Counted from the stretch's first letter, positions 1 through 10,068 are shown. The stretch: 64,000 nt of DNA from Alteromonas gilva (GCF_028595265.1 NZ_JAQQXP010000001.1:2852001-2916000); one strand, 5' to 3'. The notes: generated by a model from the letters alone, not told the origin. Numbers and translations: made by a program.

Positions 1-1
1 A

Positions 2-85
2 TTACTGATGGAAGTGGGATATTTAGTGGCCAACAAAGCCATGTGGCCAAGCTGGAGCGAAACGAGCGAGTTTCAGCGTAAATAA
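2..85 (+). CDS. 3' end of an unidentified ORF (partial)
   Basis: An open frame enters from the left edge and stops with TAA at 83-85. The 27 readable residues are moderately hydrophobic and then polar (ending EFQRK) and I do not recognise them. A second frame is also open up to a stop at 79-81, so even the frame choice is an inference. From 86 to about 300 no coding region is apparent, and the next object is a terminator at 305-331, consistent with the end of a transcription unit. Confidence 0.25.
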   Translation, partial: LLMEVGYLVANKAMWPSWSETSEFQRK

Positions 86-304
86 CCCTGCGCAGGCGCT
101 TTATCAGGCCACGATAAACAGAAGGCTTAGCTAAATTTGTCGCGGCCTGAGGGTGCAGGATTCACCGCATGGGCAGCGACGCCGCCAGGGTACGTACTCA
201 GTGCTGGCAACAGCACAATGCGACTCCGGCACAATGCGTGAAATTAATGCTGAAAATTTAAGCACTCGCCCTTAGTGGCCCCGCTCATATGTTAAAAGGA
301 TTTT

Positions 305-331
305 AAAAACCGCCCATTGAGGCGGTTTTTT
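305..331 (+). terminator. Rho-independent terminator
   Basis: The arms AAAACCGCC and GGCGGTTTT (306-314 and 321-329) enclose a 6-nt loop and are followed by a T run. An A run on the 5' side means it could act in both directions. It probably ends the transcript of whatever gene lies left of the window and isolates asnB. Confidence 0.8.
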
Positions 332-509
332 GCCGTTAAATCATGAAATCCGCCAGATTGTACTTGCATTTTTTACTCATGCTGGCACATTCAATAGTCG
401 CGAGTGAAGAGGTTTAACCTGCAATAAAAATAATCCACCGCTGTACACCAAATCGAGCACCGACAGAAAACACAATCCTTTAACTATGTGACTAGAGAGA
501 ACGCTTTTT

Positions 510-2177
510 ATGTGTGGTATTTTCGGTATCTTAGATATCAAAACCGATGTGTCTGAAATCAGAACCCAAGCCCTGGAACTTACTAAAACGCTGCGTCATC
601 GCGGCCCAGACTGGTCGGGCATCTGGAATAATGACAATACCATTTTGTGTCACGAGCGTTTGGCTATCGTCGATGTTGATACGGGTGCGCAGCCGCTAAT
701 TAGCGACACCGGTGATCAGGTGCTGGCTGTGAATGGTGAAATTTATAACCACAAACAACTGGCCAAAGAACTCGCCCAACCCTATAGCTTCAAAACCCGC
801 TCTGATTGCGAAGTAATTTTACCTTTGTATCAACAACGCGGTATTGATTTTATTGACGATTTACAAGGCATGTTTGCGTTCATTCTGTATGACGAAAAAG
901 AAGATGCCTATCTGATTGCCCGTGACCACATTGGTATTATTCCGCTATACACCGGTTACGATGAGCATGGTAATTTCTATGTCGCGTCAGAAATGAAAGC
1001 CCTGGCGCCAATTTGTAAAACCATAAGTGAATTTCCTCCCGGCCACTATTTTTGGAGCAAGACCGGTGAGATGAAAAAGTATTACAAGCGCGACTGGATG
1101 GACTATGACGCGGTTAAAGATAACCCGTCAGATATCAAAGAACTCCGCGTTGCCTTTGAAAAAGCCGTTAAGTCGCACATGATGTCAGACGTACCTTACG
1201 CAGTATTACTGTCGGGTGGCTTAGACTCATCCCTGGTATCTGCTGTGGCGGCTAAATATGTTGCCAAACGCGTCGAAGACGAAGATAAATCTGATGCCTG
1301 GTGGCCGCGACTGCATTCCTTTGCGGTAGGCCTTGAAGGTGCGCCAGACTTACAGGCAGCCAAGAAAGTGGCCGATATGATTGGCACTGTGCACCATGAA
1401 ATACACTTTACGATTCAGGAAGGCTTAGACGCCATTCGTGACGTTATTTACCATCTTGAAACCTATGACACCACCACCATACGCGCTGCTACGCCAATGT
1501 ACCTGATGAGCCGCAAAATAAAGGCAATGGGCATAAAAATGGTACTTTCTGGTGAGGGCGCTGATGAAATCTTTGGTGGTTATCTGTATTTCCATAAAGC
1601 CCCTAATGCGAAAGAGTTTCACGAAGAAACCGTGCGTAAGCTGGACCGTCTGCACATGTTTGACTGCGCGCGCGCCAACAAAGCGACATCAGCCTGGGGT
1701 GTAGAAGCACGCGTGCCTTTCCTCGATAAAGAATTTATGGACGTGGCCATGCGTCTGAACCCGAAAGACAAAATGTGTGGCAACGGCAAAATGGAAAAGT
1801 ACATTCTGCGCGAAGCCTTCGACAACGGCGATACGCTGCCAGCCGAAGTTCTCTGGCGTCAAAAAGAACAGTTTGGTGACGGTGTGGGTTACTCCTGGAT
1901 TGACTCAATAAAAGACTTTGTTGATGCTGAAGTATCAGCGCAGCAACTGGCTACAGCTGAGTTCCGTTTCCCGGTAAATACCCCCGATACCAAAGAGGGC
2001 TATTATTACCGCACTATTTTTGAAGGTTACTTCCCGCAGGAAAGCGCCGCACGCTGCGTACCTGGTGGTAAGTCAATCGCCTGTAGTACGGTTGAGGCAC
2101 TGGAATGGGACGAAAGCTTTAAAAGCAATGCAGACCCATCGGGACGCTCTATGCGAGACGTTCACGGCAAAGGCTAA
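510..2177 (+). CDS. asnB: Asparagine synthetase B (glutamine-hydrolysing)
   Basis: Makes asparagine from aspartate, ATP and glutamine-derived ammonia in the cytoplasm. The protein is 555 aa, the usual length for the E. coli AsnB type. Cys2 directly after the initiator Met is the N-terminal nucleophile of the class II glutaminase domain (about residues 1-190, with an RHRGPD motif near residue 30). The synthetase domain carries the pyrophosphatase P-loop SGGLDSSL near residue 234 and a SGEGADEIFGGY motif near 347. It is monocistronic: a terminator lies upstream at 305-331 and another just downstream. The identification is firm. Confidence 0.97.
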   Translation: MCGIFGILDIKTDVSEIRTQALELTKTLRHRGPDWSGIWNNDNTILCHERLAIVDVDTGAQPLISDTGDQVLAVNGEIYNHKQLAKELAQPYSFKTRSDCEVILPLYQQRGIDFIDDLQGMFAFILYDEKEDAYLIARDHIGIIPLYTGYDEHGNFYVASEMKALAPICKTISEFPPGHYFWSKTGEMKKYYKRDWMDYDAVKDNPSDIKELRVAFEKAVKSHMMSDVPYAVLLSGGLDSSLVSAVAAKYVAKRVEDEDKSDAWWPRLHSFAVGLEGAPDLQAAKKVADMIGTVHHEIHFTIQEGLDAIRDVIYHLETYDTTTIRAATPMYLMSRKIKAMGIKMVLSGEGADEIFGGYLYFHKAPNAKEFHEETVRKLDRLHMFDCARANKATSAWGVEARVPFLDKEFMDVAMRLNPKDKMCGNGKMEKYILREAFDNGDTLPAEVLWRQKEQFGDGVGYSWIDSIKDFVDAEVSAQQLATAEFRFPVNTPDTKEGYYYRTIFEGYFPQESAARCVPGGKSIACSTVEALEWDESFKSNADPSGRSMRDVHGKG

Positions 2178-2194
2178 GCCCTTTCCCATGACAC

Positions 2195-2226
2195 AAAAAA
2201 ACAGCACCTTGGGGTGCTGTTTTTTT
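2195..2226 (+). terminator. Rho-independent terminator of asnB
   Basis: ACAGCACC (2201-2208) pairs with GGTGCTGT (2213-2220) over a 4-nt loop. It is preceded by an A run and followed by a T run, and begins less than 20 nt after the asnB stop codon. Confidence 0.9.
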
Positions 2227-2325
2227 ATGCGTAACACTTATCGTTATAGATGAACGACCGGTTTTGAACGGCCGGGCTCAAACAGATTTGGTGAGCAAAA
2301 ACAAGGTAGGCGCTATGCAATAGCA

Positions 2326-3225
2326 CTAGGGGATATTATCTACCGTCTCCGGTGCATGTTTTTGCGGGTCAAACCACAGGGCCTCATCATCTACCGGGGT
2401 TTCTTTAGGCAACAACGGGTTTACCAGTTCAAATACTTTGCGCTCGTTAACGTCAACTTTTAACAGCGCGTCGCGGTGGTGGGCCACAAACAAGTTGTCG
2501 AAGGAACCATCTTCAATCGCACGGCGCAATCCCGTCTCAATCAGGCGCGCCATGATAGGGTTTGAGCGATTAACAAAAAAATACACCGCGGCAGGATAAT
2601 GCAGCGCCAGGGAGGGCTCCAGCATAATACTGGGATCCATTGACCGGGCATTGAGTTCGCCTAATACTTCGCTTACCGCACGCGGGAAGTAGTCAGCCTG
2701 CCTTTGGCTTAAACGACTGTAGGCTTCCGGAAATTCAGGCACCGTCAGCACATTAAACCCATTGGACTGCAATATTTTGGTGTCTGGCCATTCAGCGCCT
2801 TGCAGTGCTGTCAGTGACGTTAAGTCAGCAACGTCATTGATATCCCTGAATTTATGGCTGAACGCCTGATTGATTAAAAATACCCGCCAGCCAATCAACC
2901 CCTTATAGACCGGGATTCTGATGGGTAGAAGGTCTTTTTCGCGCTGGCTATCGGTCATGGCCCACAAGATATTGATCTCACGACTTTCTTTTAACTGTCG
3001 AATGGCCTTACCTTGCAACAGTATGCGCTCTGAAGGCGATAATGAATAGCGTACACCGGTTTTACTGAGCGCCAGCTTTAACAGGGCTAACGGGTACTCA
3101 TGACGAATATCGTTTTCATTAATCGGGCGAGGATAATAAATAGACCAGTTGGCGGAATAACTCGCCGCCGACCAGAGCAGCCCCACCAGCATAATAACAA
3201 AACAGCTGCGCCCTTGTTTGATCAT
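2326..3225 (-). CDS. Periplasmic solute-binding-like protein (SBP_bac_3 type)
   Basis: Predicted exported protein of 299 aa. I chose the ATG at 3225 because a GAGG ribosome site lies about 11 nt upstream and the next residues form a signal peptide (MIKQGRSC, a hydrophobic run, then cleavage around ASYSA). The body resembles the two-lobed amino-acid-binding-protein-like fold often found as single periplasmic proteins in Alteromonadales, with no permease or ATPase next to it. The ligand is unknown. It is unlikely to be a working ABC transporter component on its own, and a sensory or degenerate role is possible. It sits downstream of queE on the same strand after a 56-nt gap. Confidence 0.65.
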   Translation of the reverse strand: MIKQGRSCFVIMLVGLLWSAASYSANWSIYYPRPINENDIRHEYPLALLKLALSKTGVRYSLSPSERILLQGKAIRQLKESREINILWAMTDSQREKDLLPIRIPVYKGLIGWRVFLINQAFSHKFRDINDVADLTSLTALQGAEWPDTKILQSNGFNVLTVPEFPEAYSRLSQRQADYFPRAVSEVLGELNARSMDPSIMLEPSLALHYPAAVYFFVNRSNPIMARLIETGLRRAIEDGSFDNLFVAHHRDALLKVDVNERKVFELVNPLLPKETPVDDEALWFDPQKHAPETVDNIP

Positions 3226-3281
3226 AGTGACTTCCCTCGCATTTTCACTGCACTTAACACGGTCTGCAATCAATACATAAG

Positions 3282-3965
3282 CTAAGCAATACCGACATAC
3301 TTATGGGTTTGTAATGACAACCGCCAATTTCGCTCAATACAGGTTTTGATGGCCAGTTCGGTAGCACGCGGCTGCTGACTGATGGGCTGCAAACAGACGT
3401 TTTGAGGCGGCGTCTCCAGCACCGACAGCAACGCATCCAGCTCATCGATGTGCTTTTGCATGGCAATGGGGTGCTTAATTTCATCGGCCCGTTGCAAGGC
3501 GCTGGTAAGCACATCATAGCCCCCTTTCATGTTAATTTTGGGTGACACGGTCACCCAGGTTTCGGAGGCGCAACGCACTTCAAAGGTACCGCTGGTTTCA
3601 ATTTGGGTAGTATACCCATGGGCATGTAATAGTGTTGTCAGCTCAGTCAAATCATACATGCACGGCTCGCCACCGGTTAACACCACATGACGTGCCTGAT
3701 AGCGCTGTTGTTCAAACAATGCCAACAAACCCAGCGCAGAAATACCAAAATAGCGCTCAGACTCACCACGTTTACTGACCACCGCATCGACAGTATCAAT
3801 GTCTTTTTCATCCAGCGTCCAGGTATGTTTGGTGTCGCACCACGGGCACCCTACCGGGCAGCCCTGCAGGCGCACGAATACCGCGGGCACTCCAGTGTGT
3901 ATACCTTCGCCCTGAATAGTTTCAAACATCTCATTAATGTTGAGTCGCTGATCTGTCAATTGCAT
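3282..3965 (-). CDS. queE: 7-carboxy-7-deazaguanine synthase (radical SAM)
   Basis: Catalyses the radical SAM ring contraction of 6-carboxytetrahydropterin to 7-carboxy-7-deazaguanine in queuosine biosynthesis. The protein is 227 aa. The cluster motif C36-x3-C40-x2-C43 (GCPVGCPWCDTKHTW) is the QueE form of the radical SAM signature. FETIQGEG near residue 14 and VVLTGGEP near residue 92 are also typical. It is transcribed divergently from queC, whose ATG is only 78 nt away, so the two pathway genes share one intergenic control region. queD and queF are not in this window. Confidence 0.96.
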   Translation of the reverse strand: MQLTDQRLNINEMFETIQGEGIHTGVPAVFVRLQGCPVGCPWCDTKHTWTLDEKDIDTVDAVVSKRGESERYFGISALGLLALFEQQRYQARHVVLTGGEPCMYDLTELTTLLHAHGYTTQIETSGTFEVRCASETWVTVSPKINMKGGYDVLTSALQRADEIKHPIAMQKHIDELDALLSVLETPPQNVCLQPISQQPRATELAIKTCIERNWRLSLQTHKYVGIA

Positions 3966-4043
3966 AATCCTGTGATGATTGTAGTTGGGATTCTAGCAGG
4001 GATAGCATAAAATTCCGTTATCATTTCCTAAATTATACCTGTT

Positions 4044-4700
4044 ATGTCTGAAAAAGTGATTGTTATCTATTCTGGTGGCATGGACTCCTTTACCGTATTA
4101 CATAAAGCCATCGAAGACGGTAAAACGCCACTAGCCCTGTCTTTTAACTATGGTCAGCGTCATAAAAAAGAGCTCGATTACGCGGCAAAGGTATGTACTG
4201 AACTGAATGTACCGCACAAAATTGTAGATATATCAGCAATTAACAGCTTAATTGGTGGTTCAGCACTGACCGATGATATCGACGTGCCAGAAGGCCATTA
4301 TGAAGAGCCCAGCATGAAACAAACGGTAGTGCCAAACCGCAACATGATTTTATTGTCGATGGCCGTCGGTTACGCTGTCAGCGAACAGGCCAGCAAAGTG
4401 TATTACGGCGCCCATTCCGGCGACCATGCCATTTACCCTGACTGCCGCCCGGAATTTGTCGAGAAAATGAACGATGTGTGTGCCATTGCTAATTACGAAG
4501 CGATTGAGATTGTCACGCCTTACCTGAAGGTGAGTAAAACGGCTATTTTAACCGATGGCCTTCGCATGAGGCTGGACTACAGTAAAACCTGGACCTGCTA
4601 TAACGGCCGCGAGAAGGCCTGTGGCGAATGTGGAGCCTGCCAGGAACGCTTAGAAGCGTTTCGTGACAACGGTCAAACCGACCCACTCCCTTACGAATAA
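4044..4700 (+). CDS. queC: 7-cyano-7-deazaguanine (preQ0) synthase
   Basis: Converts 7-carboxy-7-deazaguanine to preQ0 using ATP and ammonia. The protein is 218 aa. The ATP pyrophosphatase P-loop SGGMDSFTVL is at residues 10-19. The zinc site is C185, C193, C196 and C199 in the motif KACGECGAC near the C terminus, as in characterised QueC. It is divergent from queE and likely co-regulated with it. No preQ1 riboswitch was recognised in the 78-nt spacer. Confidence 0.97.
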   Translation: MSEKVIVIYSGGMDSFTVLHKAIEDGKTPLALSFNYGQRHKKELDYAAKVCTELNVPHKIVDISAINSLIGGSALTDDIDVPEGHYEEPSMKQTVVPNRNMILLSMAVGYAVSEQASKVYYGAHSGDHAIYPDCRPEFVEKMNDVCAIANYEAIEIVTPYLKVSKTAILTDGLRMRLDYSKTWTCYNGREKACGECGACQERLEAFRDNGQTDPLPYE

Positions 4701-4780
4701 CATTTAACAACTAAAACGCCGGTTGTGTCTTCACGGCTGGCACTGACTACGCCGTGTTCAACTTGTTTTGCAGTAATGCT

Positions 4781-5470
4781 TTACTGACGCAAAGATTGCA
4801 CTTCGTGTTGCGTTAGGTATCGCCATTGTCCCTCTTCGACATCGAGGGACACAGGGCCTATCGCTTCACGGTGCAGCGCGACCACACGATTACCTACCGC
4901 AAAAAACATTCGCTTCACCTGATGAAACTTGCCCTCGGTTATTACCAAGCGGGCTTCGCGAGGCGCTAAAATCTCTAACTCGGCGGGCCGTGTCAGGTGC
5001 GCCTCCCCTTGCAGTTTAACGCCCTGTCTGAACTGATCCACCAGGTTTTCTGCGATAACACTGGATAATCTCACCCGGTAGACTTTGCGACACTGCCTGG
5101 ATGGATGAGTGATGTTATACGTCCAGCGACCATCGTCAGTAATTAAAATCATCCCTGTACTATCAGCATCTAAACGCCCGGCAATATGTAATTGGGATTG
5201 ATTTTCCAGGTTTAGCAGGTTTAATACTGAGGGGTAATGCTCGTCTTTATTTGAACAAATGGTCGACGCGGGCTTGTGTAGCAATATGTACCTGGATGCC
5301 CGGGCCGTGAGTGTCACGCCCTTTAGCGTTATCAGATTATTTTCATGAACTTGTGTTGCTGCATTGGTAATGGTCAGACCGTTCACATCAACCTCTCCCC
5401 GGTTAATGCATGCTAAGGCTTCAGCCTGACTCAACTGAGTACTTTTACAGATAAACTTATCAAGTCGCAT
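4781..5470 (-). CDS. rsuA: 16S rRNA pseudouridine(516) synthase RsuA
   Basis: Isomerises uridine 516 of 16S rRNA. I take the start as the ATG of MRLDKFICKS (229 aa), which is the canonical RsuA N terminus. An in-frame ATG 27 codons upstream would add an unconserved tail. An N-terminal S4 RNA-binding domain covers about residues 1-50. The catalytic motif GRLDADSTG has Asp101 as the expected nucleophile, followed by DDGRWTYNITHP and EGKFHQVKRMF, both close to E. coli RsuA. It lies 118 nt downstream of a LysR gene on the same strand. Confidence 0.93.
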   Translation of the reverse strand: MRLDKFICKSTQLSQAEALACINRGEVDVNGLTITNAATQVHENNLITLKGVTLTARASRYILLHKPASTICSNKDEHYPSVLNLLNLENQSQLHIAGRLDADSTGMILITDDGRWTYNITHPSRQCRKVYRVRLSSVIAENLVDQFRQGVKLQGEAHLTRPAELEILAPREARLVITEGKFHQVKRMFFAVGNRVVALHREAIGPVSLDVEEGQWRYLTQHEVQSLRQ

Positions 5471-5588
5471 AATATTTCGCTGGCCCTGAAGATCCATGTG
5501 GCCGGCGTAGTAATCCCGGCACAGTGTCAGACTGGCAGACAGCCGTTTCACCAGCCCTTCAATTGGACTCTGGCACTCTGCCTGACAA

Positions 5589-6518
5589 TTACTTCTGACT
5601 TTCAGTAATAAAGTAACTGAGCTCTTTAATACAGTGGCGTAACACCGGATTTAAGCGGGTGTTTTTACCGTTCATGACAAACAGCTCATGACTGAACTCA
5701 AACATACTGCCATTCGCTATTGGCACCAGGCCTAATGCCACCCCCTGCTCTCTGGCCATATAATCAGGCAACAGCGCTACGTATTCGCCGGTCATCATGG
5801 CCGACATAGCGGCATCAAAGGAGTCTGAAAAGGTCTGGATAGCCAGTCGTCTGTCACCGTCTATGTAATTGGCTGATGATAAACCGGAAATACCAATGGC
5901 CGGAAAATCCTCAATTCTGACGTTGTCAGGCAGGCTCTCCACGTCGCGGTACTTCGCCAGAGGGTGAGACGGCGCACAGTACAAGCGGCCTTTACACGAG
6001 GTGCCGATAGGGTGAAATGTGACGGACTCAGGTTTAACCATATCATAGGTAGAAATGACCAGGTGACATTCGCCGGACAGCGCAACGTGTTCCACTTCAT
6101 TGTATAAACGCGTTTGAATATTGACATGGATGTCGTCAAACTTTTTCATGGTGCTTTTCACTGCGCGGCTCACAGCAAGGTGCATCGAGAGCGGCAAACC
6201 CGCCATCATCACCAGTGTTATATGACCTGAGTAGTCGTCATGTAACGACTTTAAATTAAAAACAAAGTTATCGAAGGCATTAAATATGCGCTTGGTTTCC
6301 TGAAAAACCACTTCGCCTTCTTTGGTCATTTGGAATCCACCGCGGCCCCGGTGACACAGCACTAAATCGAGGCGCTCTTCAAGCTTTTTAATCGCAGCGC
6401 TAATGTTAGGGCGTTGCATTCTTAATACCGGCTCAGCGGCGGTAAAACCATTGCAACTTGCTACTGCATAAAAGACCCGCAGAAGCTTAATGTCTGATTC
6501 TTGTAATCGATTTAACAT
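5589..6518 (-). CDS. LysR-family transcriptional regulator
   Basis: DNA-binding regulator of 309 aa. The N-terminal winged helix-turn-helix covers roughly residues 5-65 (RVFYAVASCNGFTAAEPVLR, then ISAAIKKLEERL). A periplasmic-binding-like effector domain follows from about residue 90. The effector and targets cannot be read from the sequence. It is not divergent from an obvious target: the upstream neighbour uvrB is on the same strand, and rsuA lies downstream. The 140-nt spacer to uvrB is AT-rich and probably holds its own promoter. Confidence 0.9.
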   Translation of the reverse strand: MLNRLQESDIKLLRVFYAVASCNGFTAAEPVLRMQRPNISAAIKKLEERLDLVLCHRGRGGFQMTKEGEVVFQETKRIFNAFDNFVFNLKSLHDDYSGHITLVMMAGLPLSMHLAVSRAVKSTMKKFDDIHVNIQTRLYNEVEHVALSGECHLVISTYDMVKPESVTFHPIGTSCKGRLYCAPSHPLAKYRDVESLPDNVRIEDFPAIGISGLSSANYIDGDRRLAIQTFSDSFDAAMSAMMTGEYVALLPDYMAREQGVALGLVPIANGSMFEFSHELFVMNGKNTRLNPVLRHCIKELSYFITESQK

Positions 6519-6658
6519 GCCAGCACCATCGTATGTATATAGGTATAGTTATCAATACTCAATCCATAATAGGCAGAGTCGCCGACATTTACAATTAGAT
6601 TTTTAACAAAGGCTCATTTTACTAAGGATTATCACTATTTAGGCTGCTCTCACAAAAA

Positions 6659-8674
6659 TCAGGACAGCGCCACAACCTGCTTTCTTAGTTGTTCAATATC
6701 ATCCCGAAGTGATGCGGCTTTCTCAAACTCAAGCTCTTTAGCGTACTCAAACATCTGCTTTTCAAGCTCAGCAACCTGCGCCATTAAATCAGTCGCCGTC
6801 GCGGCTTTGGCAGCCTGTTTCGATTCAGACACTTTGCGCAGCCTGACCTTACCGGCCGCCGGCGCCACCGAGTCGCCTAAATCCATGACATCGGTAATGG
6901 GTTTATGCAGCCGTTGTGGCGTAATGTTGTTAGCCAGGTTGTGCTCAATTTGCTTGTTTCTGCGACGTTCGGTTTCGTCTATGGCCTTACGCATGGAGCC
7001 CGTTACCCGATCTGCGTACAAAATGGCCTTACCGTTAATATGGCGGGCCGCCCGTCCCATGGTTTGTATCAGGGACTTTTCGGCGCGTAAAAAGCCTTCC
7101 TTGTCGGCATCTAAAATGGCAACCAGGGATACCTCCGGCATGTCCAGACCTTCCCTTAACAGGTTGATCCCAACCAACACGTCAAATTTACCCAGGCGCA
7201 AATCGCGGATGATTTCGATCCGCTCTACCGTATCGATATCAGAATGCAGGTAGCGCACTTTCACGCCATGCTCATTAAGGTATTCGCTAAGATCTTCGGC
7301 CATACGCTTGGTAAGCGTGGTGATCAGTACCCGTTCGTCAACCGCTACACGTAACTGAATTTCCGACAATACGTCATCAACCTGCGTAGCAACCGGACGG
7401 ATCTCTATGACCGGATCCAGTAAGCCCGTTGGCCGCACAACCTGCTCAACCACTTCGCCGTCTGATTTTTCCAGTTCATAGTTACCAGGCGTTGCCGACA
7501 CATAAATAGTTTGCGGCGAAATATGTTCAAATTCATCAAATTTGAGCGGCCGGTTATCCAGCGCAGAGGGCAAACGAAAGCCATATTCTACCAGGGTTTC
7601 TTTGCGCGACCGGTCGCCCTTATACATGGCACCGATTTGCGATACGGTCACGTGTGATTCGTCGATAAACATCAAACCATCAGCCGGAAAATAGTCAAGC
7701 AAGGTCGGCGGTGGCTCACCCGGCGCGCGACCCGACAAGTACCGTGAGTAATTTTCGATGCCTGAGCAATAGCCAAGCTCCAGCATCATTTCGATATCAA
7801 ACTGTGTGCGTTGCGAAATACGTTGTTCTTCGAGTAGCTTGCTGACATCGAGCAACTGCTTTTTACGTTCAGCCAGTTCCTCTTTCACCTGCTCTACGGC
7901 GCTGACTATTTTTTCACGCGGCGTAACATAGTGAGTTTTAGGGAATACCGTGGCCCGCACGACATTTTTGTCGACAGAACCGGTAAGCGGATCAAACAAG
8001 CTTATGCGCTCAATTTCTTCGTCAAATAACTCAACCCTGACCGCTTGTTTTTCAGAGTCGGCCGGGAAAATGTCAATCACATCACCGCGCACCCTGAACG
8101 TACCGCGCTCAAACGCAATATCATTACGCTTATACTGCAGTTCGGCCAGACGCCGCAAAATATCACGCTGGTTAATGGTATCGCCCTGACGCAAATGCAG
8201 TAGCATTTTCATGTACGACTCAGGATCGCCCAAACCGTATATCGCCGACACACTGGCTACAATGACGACATCCCGCCGTTCCATCAGCGCTTTGGTGGCT
8301 GACAGGCGCATTTGCTCTATGTGGTCGTTAATGGAGGCGTCTTTTTCGATGAAGGTGTCAGTACTGGGCACATAAGCTTCAGGCTGATAGTAATCGTAGT
8401 ACGACACGAAATATTCCACCGCATTGTGCGGAAAAAACTCTTTCATCTCACCGTAAAGCTGCGCGGCCAGCGTTTTGTTGTGCGCTAAAATAAGTGTTGG
8501 CCGCTGTACCTGACTAATAATATTGGCCATGGTGAAGGTTTTACCCGAGCCGGTTACGCCAAGCAGGGTCTGGTTTGCCAGACCGCTTTCCAGACCATCC
8601 ACCAGAGCCTCGATTGCTTTAGGCTGATCACCGGCAGGTTGGTAATTTGAAACCAGCTCGAACCCTTTCGCCAT
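6659..8674 (-). CDS. uvrB: UvrABC excision nuclease subunit B
   Basis: Damage-verifying helicase-like subunit of nucleotide excision repair. The protein is 671 aa, the family norm. The N terminus MAKGFELVSNYQPAGDQPKA is typical. Walker A GVTGSGKTFTMA lies near residues 40-50, the YYDYYQPEAY beta-hairpin near 92-101, and DESH near 338. Helicase motif VI MGRAARHINGKAILYAD is present, and a C-terminal UVR coiled coil covers about 630-665. It starts only 14 nt after the stop of the MATE gene, so the two are probably co-transcribed. I see no LexA box directly upstream of uvrB. The only LexA-like repeat is about 0.8 kb upstream of the MATE gene. Confidence 0.98.
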   Translation of the reverse strand: MAKGFELVSNYQPAGDQPKAIEALVDGLESGLANQTLLGVTGSGKTFTMANIISQVQRPTLILAHNKTLAAQLYGEMKEFFPHNAVEYFVSYYDYYQPEAYVPSTDTFIEKDASINDHIEQMRLSATKALMERRDVVIVASVSAIYGLGDPESYMKMLLHLRQGDTINQRDILRRLAELQYKRNDIAFERGTFRVRGDVIDIFPADSEKQAVRVELFDEEIERISLFDPLTGSVDKNVVRATVFPKTHYVTPREKIVSAVEQVKEELAERKKQLLDVSKLLEEQRISQRTQFDIEMMLELGYCSGIENYSRYLSGRAPGEPPPTLLDYFPADGLMFIDESHVTVSQIGAMYKGDRSRKETLVEYGFRLPSALDNRPLKFDEFEHISPQTIYVSATPGNYELEKSDGEVVEQVVRPTGLLDPVIEIRPVATQVDDVLSEIQLRVAVDERVLITTLTKRMAEDLSEYLNEHGVKVRYLHSDIDTVERIEIIRDLRLGKFDVLVGINLLREGLDMPEVSLVAILDADKEGFLRAEKSLIQTMGRAARHINGKAILYADRVTGSMRKAIDETERRRNKQIEHNLANNITPQRLHKPITDVMDLGDSVAPAAGKVRLRKVSESKQAAKAATATDLMAQVAELEKQMFEYAKELEFEKAASLRDDIEQLRKQVVALS

Positions 8675-8688
8675 GTTTTATAAACCTT

Positions 8689-10068
8689 TCAATTAACTTC
8701 TGTTTGTTTATGCTCGTCAGTCAACGAATGCAGCGAGCGACGAAACCAATACACAGAGACCATCGCCATAAGAAAATTGGCCACCACAGCGCCAATAAAT
8801 ATGCCCTGCAAATCTAAATACAGACTCATTAGCACGGTAATTGGCACAAAGAACACGAATAGTCTGACGACACTTAATACTAATGCAGTCATGGGCAGAT
8901 GCATGGCATTTAATGACGAATTGGTCAGGATAACGATACCCTGTAAACCATACCCTAAGGGTACAATGATGAGAAACAACTGGATCAGTTCTGCGACGGC
9001 TTGTTCTTTAGCAAACAGCGCCGCTAATAAACCTGAAGTGAGCCACAACAGTACGCAAATCAGTAACTGCCATCCCAGTACAAACTTGATAATCAACCAG
9101 TAAGCACTTTTCACTCTTTCGATGCGTTGGGCACCGAGATTTTGACTTATAAAGGGTGGCAAGCTCATTGACAGCGCTAACACCACGATAGACGTGAATG
9201 ACTCCAGTCTGTTACCCACCCCCCAGGCTGCAACCGCTTCTTCACCGTAGCCCGCCACAACACGGGTAAGAATGGCTCCGGCCACGGGCGTTAACATGTT
9301 GGCACCTGCTGCAGGTAAGGCAATGGGTAATATTGCCCGGCCGCTTTGCGCTAACTCGGGCAAAGACAGCAGGCGCGGCAAAATATAACCGCGCTGCTTA
9401 GCTAATAAATACAACACCCAAACTGAACAGACTATCCAGGATATCAGCGTTGCCAGCGCCGCGCCGCCAATCCCCATGGCCGGAATTGGTCCAAAACCGA
9501 AAATCAGCATTGGATCTAATAGCGCATTAATCCCACCGCCAGTGGCCATAATAATACTTGGCGTTTTCGTATCACCTCTGGCTCGCAGTACGCTATTACC
9601 TACCATCGGAATAGCCAGAAACACCGATGAAAAATACCAAATCGCCATGTAATCATGAATATAAGGTAATAAATGCGACTGGGCGCCCAGCAACTCAAAG
9701 GTAAAATTAATGCTGAAACCGCCAACAAGGGCAAGTATACCGACCATAAGCACCGACAGCATAATTGCACCGGTGCCTGTTTCACGGGCATTGTCCTGAT
9801 TCCCCTGGCCGGCGAGTTTGGCTATTACCGCCGATGTGCCGATGCCAAGGCCAATATTCAAACTTATTAACGTAAAGGTAACGGGAAAAGTAAAACTTAT
9901 CGCAGCAAGCTGTTCAGTGCCGAGTAAACTTACAAAGAATGTGTCAATCAAGCCAAAGCTCATCATCATGACCATGCCAATGATAACCGGTACCGTCATA
10001 CGCTTCAGCGATTCGGCGATATCGCCATTTAATAAATCACGCGACTTAGGTTGCTTCACTCTATTCAC
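8689..10068 (-). CDS. MATE-family efflux transporter
   Basis: Inner-membrane cation-coupled multidrug or metabolite exporter of 459 aa with about 12 hydrophobic segments in two MATE repeats. The first helix has the MSFGLIDTFFVSLLG pattern and the second repeat starts near GANMLTPVAGAILTR. The N terminus (DLLNGDIAESLKRMTVPVIIG) resembles the NorM/DinF group, but the substrate cannot be told. It lies immediately upstream of uvrB. Upstream of it lies a gene-free kilobase. Confidence 0.9.
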   Translation of the reverse strand: MNRVKQPKSRDLLNGDIAESLKRMTVPVIIGMVMMMSFGLIDTFFVSLLGTEQLAAISFTFPVTFTLISLNIGLGIGTSAVIAKLAGQGNQDNARETGTGAIMLSVLMVGILALVGGFSINFTFELLGAQSHLLPYIHDYMAIWYFSSVFLAIPMVGNSVLRARGDTKTPSIIMATGGGINALLDPMLIFGFGPIPAMGIGGAALATLISWIVCSVWVLYLLAKQRGYILPRLLSLPELAQSGRAILPIALPAAGANMLTPVAGAILTRVVAGYGEEAVAAWGVGNRLESFTSIVVLALSMSLPPFISQNLGAQRIERVKSAYWLIIKFVLGWQLLICVLLWLTSGLLAALFAKEQAVAELIQLFLIIVPLGYGLQGIVILTNSSLNAMHLPMTALVLSVVRLFVFFVPITVLMSLYLDLQGIFIGAVVANFLMAMVSVYWFRRSLHSLTDEHKQTEVN

